Below the pieces are notes generated by a model. That model was given only the letters and a program-made list of their open reading frames with translations, made no database searches and had not been told where the DNA came from. 64,000 nucleotides of DNA from Codonopsis lanceolata. Lineage: Eukaryota > Streptophyta > Magnoliopsida > Asterales > Campanulaceae. The stretch spans positions 919,499 through 983,498 of the forward strand of contig CM028383.1 in the NCBI GenBank assembly GCA_013146195.2. The letters run 5' to 3'. Each line of letters begins with the position of its first letter. The stretch's first letter is position 1. Made by a program: the position numbers and the translations under genes. Of this stretch, positions 11,665 to 23,060 are shown in pieces.

Positions 11665-13289
11665 AGACCGAATCTATCCATTTCATTTCCATAATTTCAT
11701 GTAGTCAAACCCACCTTCTCATTCTGTGATGGAGACTTGAGGGTATTAAGCAGACGGTAGTTGTACGATTGTGGGCTGTCGAGTTCTATAGATAACAAAC
11801 GGTGGAGAGTGAAGCTAGCTCAGGCAAGCGGTGATACGGGGCCACCATCACACAAATTGAGTGTCAGGAACCTACCGACCTTGCCGGATGATGCACACGC
11901 GTGGAAGAAACCCAGATGGCCAGATCTAGATGAAACTTCTAGTTTTTTTGGGATATAAGAGAGAGGAGAGAGAGGGACGAATTAAAAAAAGATAAACAAG
12001 AGTGAGTGAGTGAGAAGGCAGTGAACCTGTGAGCTTGAAAACAGAAGGAAACCCATATCAAGATTTTTTTAGGGATATTGGAAAGAAGAGAGACATGAGG
12101 AATAATTACAAAAAGGAAAACCTGAGAATGAGAGGGGGTAAAGACTGTCGATTGGTTGAGGAGGGGGGTGGGCCGGTGGGAGGAGGGGGAGTGGACTGCC
12201 AAATGCCCAAAAGGTTTTTTTCATTTTATTTTTATACAGTGGATTTAAACTAAGGGGTGAACCGAACCAATTTTGCGGTTACCCGTTATTTCGGGTATCG
12301 ATGTGCGGTTATCCGACCTATTATTTAAGAAAAATCAATGAACCCAAATATAAATATAAATATATTATAATTTATTTTTTTGTAAACTTTTCCATATCTT
12401 TACCTCTGGCAGACCCCTTAGGGTCAATATATTATAATTTCAATAAATTCACTATTTAATATATTTAAATACTAAAAAAATAAACAAGAAATAAAAATAT
12501 ATTTTTAAAATGAAATGGGCATATAAATAATGATTTTTTAAAATTTTAAGACTTGATTGGGTGAAAATAAATTTTAGGTTTTTTTTTTATGAAATTACAA
12601 AATTTGTAAATGGTTTTTAATGAAATAAAATTGGCAAGAAAGTAATTTTTGGATTAAACGTTTAAATTTTGCTCTCGCCAAGTCCACCTAGGATGCCACA
12701 TAAGCATCCTACTCAGTAAGCCGTTAGTTATTTAACGAGTTTATAGATGGAAGGTTGTAATTGGAACAAAAAGATAGGCTTTGTTTGAATGAGTCTATAC
12801 ACAAAAGTCAGGGTTCAATTTGTAACTACTAAAATAGGTCAGGGTTTTTTATGCAATTCTCCCGTTACAAAATATTATCCTACTAGATCTTCATGCCCGT
12901 GCCTATGGCACAGTGTCAGTATGTCTGATTTCGTCAATTAAAATGACAATGCCTAAATAGAAGGTGCGTTTTTTTTAAAAAATGTTACAGTTGAGGGATA
13001 CATTGCTTCAAGTGATAGTTGAGAGATTGATGTTTTATAAGGGGTGATTATTTAAAAGAATAATCGCAGAGTGTGATTTTGTAATATGAAGATAAAACAT
13101 AAGGAGAAAAAAAAAATAGGTGACTACTCATAATATTAATTGTAGTGAGTGACTTGTAATAGAGAAAGAAAAAATATGGAGTTAAAAATGGATAAATACT
13201 CACATATGTGAATGTGAGGGTGAATCTCACCCGTTAAATTTTTTAAAATAATTTAATCTCAACTTCTAAATAGCTATAATCAATTACCT
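11437..13289. other. Non-coding stretch with transposon-end motifs
   Basis: No recognisable gene. TTTCGGGTATCG occurs in direct orientation at about 11534 and 12291 beside palindromic TACCCG motifs, which suggests ends of another small element. A GC-richer segment (about 11700-12240) holds short unrecognised frames on both strands. An (AT)n run lies at about 11636-11664. Positions 12650-12850 (CCTAGGATGCCACATAAGC, then CCGTTAGTTATTTAACG) look like a transposon terminus of the type seen in Mutator elements, without an identified partner. Confidence 0.4.
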
Positions 13290-14480
13290 AGATGTTTTAT
13301 AATATAGATTATTACAAATAGAAGAGATGTATCCCACATTAGTTATAAATTGATATTTATTTTTTTTTAAAATACTATTATTACCAATATAAGAGATGTA
13401 ACATAGATTGATTAGAAAGTGATGTTAGCTTTCAAAATCTTTAGATAGAAGTCTTCTACTATTATTACCAATAGAAGATGTATATCTCACATTGGTTAAA
13501 AATTGAATCGATTTTAATTTTAAATAAAAGATTTTTACTATTATTACCAATAGAATAGAATAGATATATCTGAAATTTGTTAGAAATAGATGTTGGTTTT
13601 AAAATACTATAATTACCAATAAAAGAGATATATCCTAAATTGGTTAAAACTTAAAAGTGATGTTGATATTAAAAATCTTTAGACAAAATATTTCTACTTT
13701 TATCATCAATAGAAGAAAAAAATGTATCCTACATTGTTTAGAAAAAGAAGTTGATTTTAAAATTTTAAGATAAAAAACTTCTATTATTATTACCAAATGA
13801 TGAGATGTATCTCACATTCGTTAGAGAGTGCTGCTGGTTTTAAAAATCTAACATATTACCAATAGAAAAGAAATAACTCACATTGGTAAGAAAAATGATA
13901 TTGGCTTATAAAGTATTTAAATGATGTATCTGACATTGGTTACAAAGAGATGTATCACACATTATTTAGAAATGAATATTTGTTATCAAAATCATTAGTT
14001 AAAGAAAATTTTATATTATTACTAATAAAAAAGATATATCCTACATTCTTTAGAAAATGATGTTGGTTTAATTTTTTTAGATAAAAAACTACTATTATTA
14101 TTGAGAGAAGAGATGTATCCCTCATTTGTTAGAAATTAGTGTTGACTTTAAAAATACTATTATTACCAATAGAAAATATGTATACCACATGGTTAGAAAT
14201 GAATGTTGGTTTTAAAAGTCTTTAAATAAAATACTTAAAATTTTTTTACGAATAGAAATAGAAAACATGTATCCCACATTAATTGTTTAAAAATGAATAA
14301 TAATTTTAATTTTTTTAACAAAAAGATCAATACTATTATTATCAAGTTAGATGTTAGTTTTAAATATTTTTAGATAAAATATTTTATACTATTATTACCA
14401 ATAGAGAATATGTATCTCATATTTATAAAAAAATTATATTTATTTTAAAAATATTTAAGTAAAAAAATGTTTAATATTAT
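13290..14480. repeat. Degenerate tandem array, block 2
   Basis: At least fourteen copies of the module seen in 9330-9970 recur. The anchor ATGTATC.CACATTGGTTAGAAA is found near 13335, 13400, 13488, 13571, 13634, 13731, 13812, 13880, 13932, 13958, 14041, 14121, 14189, 14275 and 14417. Spacing is 26-142 bp, mostly 60-97, so units have suffered many indels. Each unit also carries TTTTAAAA..CTTTAGATAAAA and CTACTATTATTACCAAT. It is non-coding. Confidence 0.65.
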
Positions 14481-14699
14481 TAATATTAGAAGAAATTAAA
14501 TTATTATAACCATTGAAGAGCTTAACGATTATTCAATTATAACGTTCAAAAGTTATATTATTAATTATTACTACAAAAAAAAGATCTATTCCACATTATA
14601 TTTGTTCATAGCACGAGCTAAATAACTGATATGATAAAGCAGAAAAAAAAAATAAAAACAAAAGAGACTTTTAACTTCTCCGCTCGGTAGATAAACAAA

Positions 14700-15160
14700 A
14701 ACAAAAATCAAGGGTGACTTTGGTAATTTCATTCTACCCTAGCTACTAACTCCATCCTTTATATATGAATCGTCTTGTTCACAGCCCCCATTTACTTATA
14801 TTTTCTTGGCTTCTCCATTGCAGCCGCTCCGAAAGAATCCATGGCTTTCAAGTTGTAAGGTATGACTATTCTCTCTTCAAACAAACTTGAATCTCTTAAA
14901 TTGTATGCTATTGGGACATTTCAAGTCATAATTTGCTATCAATTGAATTTAGATCGGGATATTATGGCGTCCAATCTCGACGATTCTTCCAATTTATTTG
15001 ATGGAAGAGCGGTTTCTGTTATACTACAAATTATGTTTGTGAAATTCGATCAACAATGTTCAACGGTGGTTTCTCTGTTTAAAAGGTTAGCGATTAAATC
15101 CTATACACTCAATCTCTTGTTGATTACTATGTTTCTGTTTTTTATTAGAAACAAATAATC
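14700..15160 (+). promoter_or_regulatory. Possible promoter and truncated first exon of a host gene
   Basis: A TATA-like CTTTATATATGAA (about 14757) is followed by a pyrimidine-rich leader and an ATG (about 14840) in good context that opens only five codons before TAA. AAG|GTATGAC just after would fit a splice donor, so this may be a 5' UTR exon. The downstream 98-residue frame (14862-15158) has no recognisable domain. It could equally be a transposon-captured fragment. Confidence 0.3.
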
Positions 15161-15183
15161 GGTTGTTTAATTTTGCATTATAA

Positions 15184-15320
15184 TTATGTATTTATTTACA
15201 GATTTTACCCTTTAATCCTATTTTATTGAAATTTGAATATCAATAAACTAATCAACTATGGTTTCCATAATCTTGCTATGTTTTTCTGAATTTTAATTTT
15301 TGATTTTTCTATTTTGCTTG
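15184..15320 (+). repeat. Direct repeat, copy 1 (partner 16208-16323)
   Basis: About 110 bases recur at 16208-16323 with small differences. Both contain TATTGAAATTTGAATATCAA followed by TAAACTA.TCAA.TATGGTTT. The distance of about 1 kb suggests a local duplication. Confidence 0.75.
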
Positions 15321-15910
15321 TGGTGATAATTGTTTAGATTATTTTTGAGCATATATTTTCATATATGATTGGTTGAGGTGGAATTCCTCTGATTGGTTTA
15401 AAATTTCTATTTTTTACAAAAATGTAAAGAAAAAGAGGGAAAAAATGTAAAGAAAAGGAGGGAAAAATATGTAATCATAGTAAAATGGTCTAACCTTAAC
15501 AAATACGACAAGGTATAATCTTGAATATTTTATAAATAAAGAATAGTTAGCTTAAATTATTCATATTTATTATAATTGCATAACTTCATACTACCAACTA
15601 TAGTATATGCAAGCTTAAATTAGTTTTGGTAGAGCTTCTAAAATTTAGAAAAGCAAGCAATTATGTTGAGTTCATATATCTTTTTACCGTATGCAACTAT
15701 ATATCTCTTTTTACAAACAGTTTATCTCGCGCTAGGTTCCACAAGTCATACAGGCCAGGCGTGTGTTGCAACAGATCGGTCTGGCATTTATAGCTTTGAG
15801 ATTGTGATATTTCAGCTCTTAATGAAAAGTAGCTGGAGCTAAATAGGAAAAGGCTGAACAACTTTCAAAGTTGGCTTTGGATTGCACACAACACATAGCT
15901 CAAGTACGCA

Positions 15911-16078
15911 CAAGTGATTGAGAGACTTGAATTGATTAGAAATCTCTGAATATTTATATTTGAGTACAAGTGATTGAGAGACTTAAATTGATTAGAAATC
16001 TCTGAATATTTACATTTGAGTACAAGTGATTGAGAGGCTTGAATTGATTAGAAATCTCTGAATATTTACATTTGAATT
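15911..16078 (+). repeat. 56-bp tandem repeat, three copies
   Basis: Units begin at 15911, 15967 and 16023 with CAAGTGATTGAGAG and are nearly identical, so the expansion is recent compared with surrounding repeats. Non-coding. Confidence 0.95.
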
Positions 16079-16207
16079 GCGCCTGATGTGTAATTTACAA
16101 TTTTAAGAAACATTAGTAATTAATACTTTACGTTCAAAATAAATTATTATTAACTGGTTTGAAAGGCAATATAAATTGAAAGTACTTTAAAGATTATGTA
16201 TACATTA

Positions 16208-16323
16208 TGATTATGTATATATTTGAAGATTTTATCCTTTAATCTCATGTTATTGAAATTTGAATATCAATAAACTACTCAATTATGGTTTCCATTCTGA
16301 ATTTCAATTTTTGATTTCTATTA
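16208..16323 (+). repeat. Direct repeat, copy 2 (partner 15184-15320)
   Basis: Second copy of the segment at 15184-15320. It lacks a short internal piece relative to copy 1 (the part around CTTGCTATGTTTTTC). Confidence 0.75.
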
Positions 16324-16329
16324 GAGGTG

Positions 16330-16520
16330 GTCTCATGTAAGACGGTTTTACGGATCCTTATCCGTAAGACGGAGCCCCATTTAAGAATTCGTGGGTTGAT
16401 AACAAAATATGTTAATAAAAATCACATTCACGAGTTTGGCTAGATGGACGGAACTGCTGCTCCAAGACTTGGTCGACCAGAGGTCGGCGGTTCGAAACCC
16501 CATAGTTACGTAATTTGGTT
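16330..16520 (+). repeat. Inverted-repeat and tRNA-like repeat fragment
   Basis: Two short signals adjoin. At about 16340-16375, AGACGGTTTTACGGATCC and CCGTAAGACGG form an imperfect hairpin of a kind common at plant transposon ends. At about 16432-16520, TTTGGCTAGATGG and GGTCGGCGGTTCGAAACCCC resemble polymerase III A and B boxes, so this may be a SINE fragment. No target duplication was found. Confidence 0.4.
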
Positions 16521-16689
16521 TTAATTTTTCTTAATAAGAATTATAAATTTCTGGGTCATAATAAATTAATAATACGTTTTAAAAAAATCATAAAAACCAA
16601 TATGGTGAGATCGTTCACAACAAATCTCATAGGTTGTTGGCATTTACATGCTTGTTCTAAGGTTCGAAACCTTTTAGGATTTTTTTTAA

Positions 16690-16965
16690 GTTTTATTACC
16701 AGAGATGTGTCATTTTGACATTGTTTACATTTACGATCAATCAGAGTGTTACTTTTAGGCTTGACATGTCTCACTTTGAGAACAAAAGTGTGTCACTTTT
16801 GGATAATTGTTGCCTTAGGTCTGACTAAGTTTTACTTAGTTAATTTAAATCAGAGTGTCACTTTTAAACATAAAATGTGTCACTTTTAAGTTTTACGTGT
16901 GTCACTTTTGGCAAAAAAATCACTTTTCATATTTAAATTTTTATTCATAAGTGTCACGTTTAGTA
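16690..16965 (+). repeat. Cluster of GTGTCACTTTT motifs
   Basis: The motif TGTCACTTTT or a close variant recurs about eight times at irregular intervals, separated by AT-rich spacers. There is no reading frame of note. Confidence 0.7.
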
Positions 16966-17367
16966 TGTCTTTTTTTTTTTTTTTGAAAAAAAAGGGGAAC
17001 AAGAACCAGACCAATAATCTGGTTCTCAAAAAATTTATAACCGAAACCAACCCAATATATATGAAAACCAAAACATTGGTTCGGTCCAGAACAAATCAAA
17101 GATGTATGAGAATCAGGACCGAACCAATACTATTATTTTTTACTTTTTAACTGTTTAATACAAATACATAATAAAAAATTTAAGACTGAAACTTCATAAA
17201 AAAATTAAAAAACCTTCGATTAAAATACATTCAACTATTAAAAATGTCGAACTCATAAACTCATAGTATAACAAACCGGTGGAAACAAAATAATAAAAGT
17301 GTACCAATTAAAAAGTAGAACAAAGAAAATATTATGAATTAATAAATATATACTTATAGAATAATAT

Positions 17368-17399
<32 letters not shown>

Positions 17400-17631
17400 T
17401 CACTTATCAAAAAATATATATATAATAAAATAAATAAATAAATAATATATTGGATTGGTTCGGTCCGATTCCGTGTTTTTTAGTTCGAGAACCGGGACCA
17501 ACCCAAATATCAAATTTTATGAAAATTCAGATTCAGGACCAAACCAAAGTATTGGTCTGGTCCAGTTTTGATTGGTTTGATCTGGTTCTATTGGTTCGGT
17601 CCAGTTCCGAAAAAATCCTGCGCACCCCTAC
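16966..17631. mobile_element. Probable hAT-like element remnant
   Basis: The right end reads CTGCGCACCCCTAC at about 17619-17631, whose reverse complement (TAGGGGTGCGCAGG) is a common plant hAT terminus. Inside, GGTTCGGTCC and GGTCTGGTCC-type motifs recur on both strands near both edges, like hAT subterminal repeats. The left terminus is not recognised and may be lost in the poly-T at about 16966. A (TA)n run sits at about 17370-17400. Confidence 0.45.
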
Positions 17632-17967
17632 AGTTTGGTAGTCAGGATTAATGTTAGATAGGATTAATAAATCGAGTTGCATGATGTTTGGTACACAATA
17701 GGTGGTCGGAACTAATAGCACGAGTTATTCAGATAAAATCATTATCCCCTCACTATTAATATCAAGGGGAAGGTAGTATTATTAGTGCCCTCGCTAAAAA
17801 ATATTGGGATTAACATTTGTAATCTCAAAACTACCCCCGATATACAAGTGAAGATTAATAGCTGTAATACTCCGATAATTTTAATAAAAATATTAATTTT
17901 TATTTAATTAATATTACGATCGTTTTGAACCTACATAATTAATGTTATAATTATTGAGTTAAATTAA

Positions 17968-18187
17968 GGCAAATGATATTACGAGTTAGAGCTTATAATA
18001 TTATTACAAGCTTTAACGTTAGAGTCGTTAGATGATTAAGTTGGTGATGATTTGGAAAGTCCGTGTCATTACTTAAAAAAAGTATATTTGATCTAACAGT
18101 GTAGAGATCTAAATAAATTTGATCAAACGGTACTAATACTAAAGCTTGTAATAATACCACAAGCTCTAGCTTGTAATATCATACCTC
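17968..18187. mobile_element. MITE with 9-bp TSDs (Mutator type)
   Basis: A 220-bp element is flanked by perfect 9-bp duplications TTAAATTAA (17959-17967 and 18188-18196). Its ends form inverted repeats of about 55 bp at roughly 80% identity, containing ATTATTACAAGCTTTA. A 9-bp duplication points to the Mutator superfamily. It is non-coding and must have been moved by a transposase from elsewhere. Confidence 0.85.
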
Positions 18188-18344
18188 TTAAATTAATGCT
18201 TTGAACCTATTAAGTAACTAATTAAATTGGGGTGGGCTTGGCCCACTTGTGACTAGGACTTATTACTTTTCCCTAATAATGTTACCCAATTAAGAGTTTG
18301 GTCTTGGCCCATTTAATGATAGGGTTAGAAAACCTAATAGGGTT

Positions 18345-18953
18345 CCTATATAAATAAAGGTGGCATTGGTCAAATATGACCATATTACCCGGTTGTTATA
18401 CATATATGGCCTTTGACAAATCTACTTTGGTTCGACCAAACGCCCACAAATAAAGTGGTCGACGAAAGTGGTCGTCAAGTGGTCGACATATTGACCATGA
18501 GTAAATTTTTTGACCAACGTGAATTTATTGGATATACATCGGTTTATCCAATAAACCACTTGGTTTATCCGTCGACTACTTACCCCAATACGTATATACA
18601 CTACCTATGGTCGATCAGACAAAGCTTCATTCTAACACAACATTTGCGACTTAGAACCCTTTCAAAGATCTACCATCGATTTCGATTTGATTTTGGATTT
18701 TGATTCAAATCTCAAGAGATTTCAAGAAACCCTAATTCATCTGTGATAATCGATTCAGAACCAGGTAAACCTTACATTGCTTTTTCGCTTAGGGTTTTAA
18801 TGTTGTCTTTATGGTTTATAATTTGAGTCGACCTAACGCTTTATCAATAACAAACCATGTACTGTACTTTTGTTTATATTGACAAACCAATTTATAAACC
18901 ATGTACCACCTTTTTGTTTATATTGACAAACCACAGAAATCATGACTTTTTTG
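18345..18953 (+). promoter_or_regulatory. Leader-like region with TATA box and splice donor, cut by gap
   Basis: CCTATATAAATAAAGG (about 18346-18361) is a strong TATA-box candidate. A copy of the dispersed repeat also found at 10920 begins directly after it. Around 18600-18765 the sequence looks like a plant 5' leader: pyrimidine-rich, AAACCCTAATTC, then ACCAG|GTAAACC as a donor and a T-rich intron start. The scaffold gap at 18954 removes whatever follows, so the gene is unidentified. Confidence 0.35.
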
Positions 18954-19053
18954 NNNNNNNNNNNNNNNNNNNNNNNNNNNNNNNNNNNNNNNNNNNNNNN
19001 NNNNNNNNNNNNNNNNNNNNNNNNNNNNNNNNNNNNNNNNNNNNNNNNNNNNN
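18954..19053. other. Assembly gap (100 N)
   Basis: Exactly 100 N. Sequence types on the two sides differ (leader-like DNA on the left, Tat retrotransposon on the right), so adjacency across it should not be assumed. Confidence 1.
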
Positions 19054-19432
19054 AATAAAAGGAGAAAAAAGGGTCTCGCTAGGTTGAATACCCGAAAGGG
19101 CGGCCTAGGCAAAAATTAGAGCATAAAAAAATATAATATAAATAAATTAATTTAATAAGTAGATAAAAAGGAGAGGGAAGGCATTATTTGAAGCCCTCAG
19201 CATGCTACCTCCAATCTTCAATGCATCGAGGCTCGTGACAGAAGAGAAAACCAATTTACGTAAAGCTCATATTAAAACACTAAAATATAATTTTACAGTC
19301 CTAAGGTGCAACTTAGGAATATTTACTAAGACATCTATTATACATTGATTGCATTGTACATATCTATATATACTGCCCGACTTTGTTGTCCCGCAAACAA
19401 TTTTTTCTTGCACCTCTTAGCCCCCGAGCGGT

Positions 19433-21104
19433 CTATCGCCACGCCGCCCCACCTAACCGGGCCCATATACTCCTTTTGCGAGGCCCAGAAGAAGCCCTAG
19501 ACTCATCAGCGTGAGAGCCACCAGAAGTGTCTCCTTCTTCATCGTCAGCATATCCGTTCTCCTGGGCAACCGTATTGCTCGGACCAGCTCCAACATTTCT
19601 GAAACCAGCACCCATCTGTGTGGGGGAGGAGGAACAACTATCTCTGCTCCCATGGATTGTCCTGCCGCTTGCCAAGCTTCTCACCGCGGAGGCTCATGAC
19701 CACCACTCTCGTGAGTCAGTACCCAACCGCTTTGAGGAGGAGGAGTAGCCGCTTCTCTGTTCCATGGGTTATGCTTCTCGTCGACCGACATCGCCTAATC
19801 TGCGGATGTATTGCTAGGACCCGCAGTGTCCGGTCCAGGGGCCGTTCGATTGTTAAGGCCATGTACCCTTCTGAATTCTGCCTCCAGGGCCCGAGGAACA
19901 ACTAACCCTGAGCTATCAATATCCTCGCCTACTTTCATCAGGCGAGCATCCACTCCGTTAGTTATATGGCGACCCAGCAAATGTCTCAGTCCATGCCGAA
20001 TGGTGCGAGACGGCCCCTCAACAGCTACCATGATCCATGCCAAATACCCAAGGGACAGAAGCATATAGTCAGAATATGGGTATGCTACCTCCAGTCTTTC
20101 AGAATCTCTGAGCCACATGCCCTCGAATAGTGGGACCTGTGATGATCGCCGCAAGCTCCCTTCCCATGTATAGGATTCAGTGGTGTCCGGATCTTGCTCT
20201 CTTCCAAATTGCCCTTGAATCCGTCTACGGTTGGTAAAAAAGTCCGGTGAAAACCCAACGGGACTAGTTGAGCGTACTCATCGGAATAAGGCTTGGGATC
20301 TCCAGTGGCCGAGAATGCCAGATTATGTCCATCGAGCCCAGCCGATAGAAGTGATCAGCCAATCAATCTCGAGAATATTGGTGGGAAAATGCCCGCGCAT
20401 GCCATAAAATGACGGGTCATAAGGAGCTCGATGCGGCACGGGAGCCTGAACCTAGAGGAAATGCTCTTCTAGCCACATATAAACCAGAATGGGGCTACCA
20501 GTAGGGAACAGTTCATCACCAGTAGCGAAGGCAGTCAGGCCCGCGAACGTCTCCGCCAAAATCATTGGGACAATGTTCAGACGCCAATATCGAGCCTGTA
20601 ATGCCAGGTCCACGACCCGCTCATCGACAAATCCAGGTAGACCTACTATCAAGTATCTACCTACCAAGCAGAGAAAGAGCGCTGTCAGTCTATGCCACTG
20701 ATAGTCCACATCATCCTCTCTGTATTCTGTGAAGGCTCCAGGAAGAACCATCAAATTAAAAGTTTCTCCATTGAAAAATCCTAGAGTAGCGCTGTGAGTA
20801 AATTAAAAAGCTCGGGATAGCCATATATGGGCCTTTTATGGTACATGATATAATGAGTAGTGCCTAACGCAGGAACTCCTCAAAAGTAAGACACATCTCA
20901 TTCATGCCGAAATTAAACAAGTGGTCCTGAGAAGACCGAAACCTAGCGACTCCCCTCAACATGTCCCAATTAATAATGACATTCCACCAGGACAGAAGGC
21001 ACTTGAACCCGAAAAGATGTTCAAACCAATCCCTCGTCGGATCGCATGAAAGGATCAAAAATCAGGGGAGTTCGTAAATCTCAATTTCAGGCCAGTAGGA
21101 ATCT
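19433..21104 (-). pseudogene. Antisense gene aORF-b (DUF7745-like), element A
   Basis: Reading down from the ATG near 21104, broken frames give FNFGMNEMCLTFEEF (about 20880), LPGAFTEYREDDVDYQWH, LFLCLVGRYLIVGLPGF and AETFAGLTAF (20754-20452), YPYSDYMLLSLGYLAW (20154-19795) and a C-terminus KRSIWARLGGAAWR before TAG. The order of motifs resembles the plant family I know as DUF7745, linked with retroelements and distantly like plant mobile domain proteins. Its function is unknown. At least three frame breaks and a stop near the start make it a pseudogene. The same gene lies at the same place in element B, which supports the start and stop chosen. Confidence 0.65.
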
Positions 21105-21235
21105 GACCATTTATAAAGAGAGATGCGAGAGATTTTATGCAGCTGAGAAGAGAAATGGCAGGACAGGAAGAAGCGGGTAAGTTTTAAAGAAAAGCGACGA
21201 AGTGAATTGGTAAAGAACCGAGCTGATTTCCGTCT

Positions 21236-21246
21236 GAATTTATACC
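21236..21246 (-). promoter_or_regulatory. Putative TATA box of aORF-b, element A
   Basis: The minus strand reads TGGTATAAATTC about 135 bases before the aORF-b ATG. Element B has GGTATAAATAG at the equivalent distance, in a similar context (AATTGAGAAA beside it on the plus strand). Confidence 0.5.
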
Positions 21247-21941
21247 AAGAATTGAGAAAACAGACAGTTCAGTGCACAGTGCGCAAATAGTGAAGTGAAC
21301 ATTGACTGCGCAGAAGAAGCTATGGCGCCACCAAGAAAGCCCCTTGGTGCCGCGCCATAGCCCCTTTATGGCCACACCGATCGTCTCCACGTGTCTTGTC
21401 TTTGTGAAATTGCAGCCCGTATCCCGGTTTGATGATCCGACACTCTGCTGTTCCTACGTCTGATCGCGAAAAGAAAAGAGAAGCTATGAAAGGTGGCTAC
21501 GAGCACGGGCTCAATAGCCACAGGGCACCGAAATAATAAGAGATGCGGCCATTTTCCCGTTCTGATGTCGCCTGAAAAGCCCATTCTGATCCAAAGGTGT
21601 ATTCTCATAAACCCCTTCCTTAAAAGTACAGCGTGCCATTACCTTTTAGATGTCTGGTATAGCTTTATTTTCTGTGTGAACTTATTTTTTCATGTGTAAT
21701 ATATTGCATCATATACATTATATTGCATTATACCATAATGTTTGTACATGTTTCTCTTATGAAAAAAAAAACATATATATATACAAAAAAAAAAGAAAAA
21801 GATACTAATATTCGCAGGAATCCGAAGCTAATGTGCTCGGGACGACTGGCTTCTGTTAAGGCCACCACCCATGACCCTGGGACCCGTTGTGCCACCGATT
21901 CTATATCCCCGACCTCTGCGCCGGCCGCGGCTCGACCCGAT

Positions 21942-21942
<1 letters not shown>

Positions 21943-21998
<56 letters not shown>

Positions 21999-21999
21999 G
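21943..21999. repeat. (ATC)n microsatellite coding poly-Asp
   Basis: About 18 trinucleotide units. On the minus strand they read GAT and encode Asp in exon 4 of aORF-a. Copies B and C hold only a few such units at the same place, so the run has expanded in A. Confidence 0.95.
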
Positions 22000-22872
22000 T
22001 CATCTCGACGTCTGGGCCGCCACACTGTGTTGCTCCCCCTGCAAGAAAATTCATCAGCGAGTTTATGATACAGTTTGCTGATGCTGAAAAAGCCCCGCAG
22101 CAGCTTCTTATAAGTGGACCCGTTCACCTGAAAAAAAAAGAGTAAAAAAAAAGGGAAATATGTTAGTCTAAAAAAAAGTGTATATATGTTAAAAAACTAT
22201 ATAGAATAAGAAAATAAATATAAATAAAAGAGAGACAATAAAGGTGGATGTGTCTACCGAACGAGTCTGCTCCGGGACACGACGCTCCTCCGGAATCTCG
22301 ACATCAGGAAGAACCTGCTCTACCAAGCCACCACCCCACTCATACTGGAAAGTAGAGAAAATATCATCGGGCTCTGTAAACATCAGGTTCTCGTCAAGAG
22401 ATGAAGTAGACAGCCCTGGCCTAGTAGAAGCATCAGAATGCCGCCTGGGCGCGACAGGAGCAGGAAGAGGGGGATGCAACACTAATCTGAGGAAATCCTC
22501 ATACGCCATCACTGGATAATCTGTCACTGGCATGAGGTATTTCGCCGAGTACTGATACCTGTTGGGCAGTCGATCGGGCTCTATCACCTAGAAAGGAGGC
22601 CGAGGAGGCGCCACTGGAGCTACTAGAATGGACTGATGCTGACGTTTCACCTGCTCGCCCATATATAAAGAGTCCACCATGATGGAAACCATCAGTATCC
22701 GACAGTGGCTGAACATCAAAGTAACAGAATAATGATCCTCCAAACCCTCCCAAGGAAGGAAGTGCACCGTACTAGGACTCAAGCTAATAATCCGCTCCAG
22801 CACTCTTTCCCTCTCCTTACAACCACCGTCCTCTACCGGATCCACCCTGTTACTATCAACGTACTGAGACAG

Positions 22873-22964
22873 GTACGGAGGCTGGTAAACTCGCCGAATG
22901 AGACAACCTGACGAAAATGTACGGAGGCTGGTAAACTCGCCGAATGAGACAACCTGACGAAAAT
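22873..22964. repeat. 46-bp tandem duplication in aORF-a exon 3
   Basis: The 46 bases starting GTACGGAGGCTGG at 22873 repeat exactly from 22919. As 46 is not a multiple of three, it breaks the aORF-a frame. It is absent from copy C. Confidence 0.95.
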
Positions 22965-22993
22965 GTGAAAAATGAGAAGGCCCAGACCTGCTA

Positions 22994-22995
<2 letters not shown>

Positions 22996-23060
<65 letters not shown>
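22996..23060. repeat. (TA)n microsatellite in aORF-a intron
   Basis: About 32 TA units lie inside the intron 22988-23176, just upstream of the acceptor. The intron of copy C at this position has A/T homopolymers instead. Confidence 0.95.

Noticed and set aside
16432..16520. Possible tRNA gene (GGTTCGAAACCCC B-box-like)
   Set aside because: No cloverleaf with paired acceptor, anticodon and T arms could be formed by eye; better explained as a SINE or tRNA-derived repeat fragment.
19453..19905. Several plus-strand frames at 19.5-19.9 kb and 33.8-34.3 kb
   Set aside because: Shadows opposite the antisense aORF-b C-terminal region, which is the frame conserved between A and B.
21871..22081. Poly-Ser and poly-His frames on the plus strand near 21.9-22.1 kb
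   Set aside because: Shadows of the ATC microsatellite. The minus-strand frame with poly-Asp continues into a conserved tail shared by three copies, so that strand is the real one.
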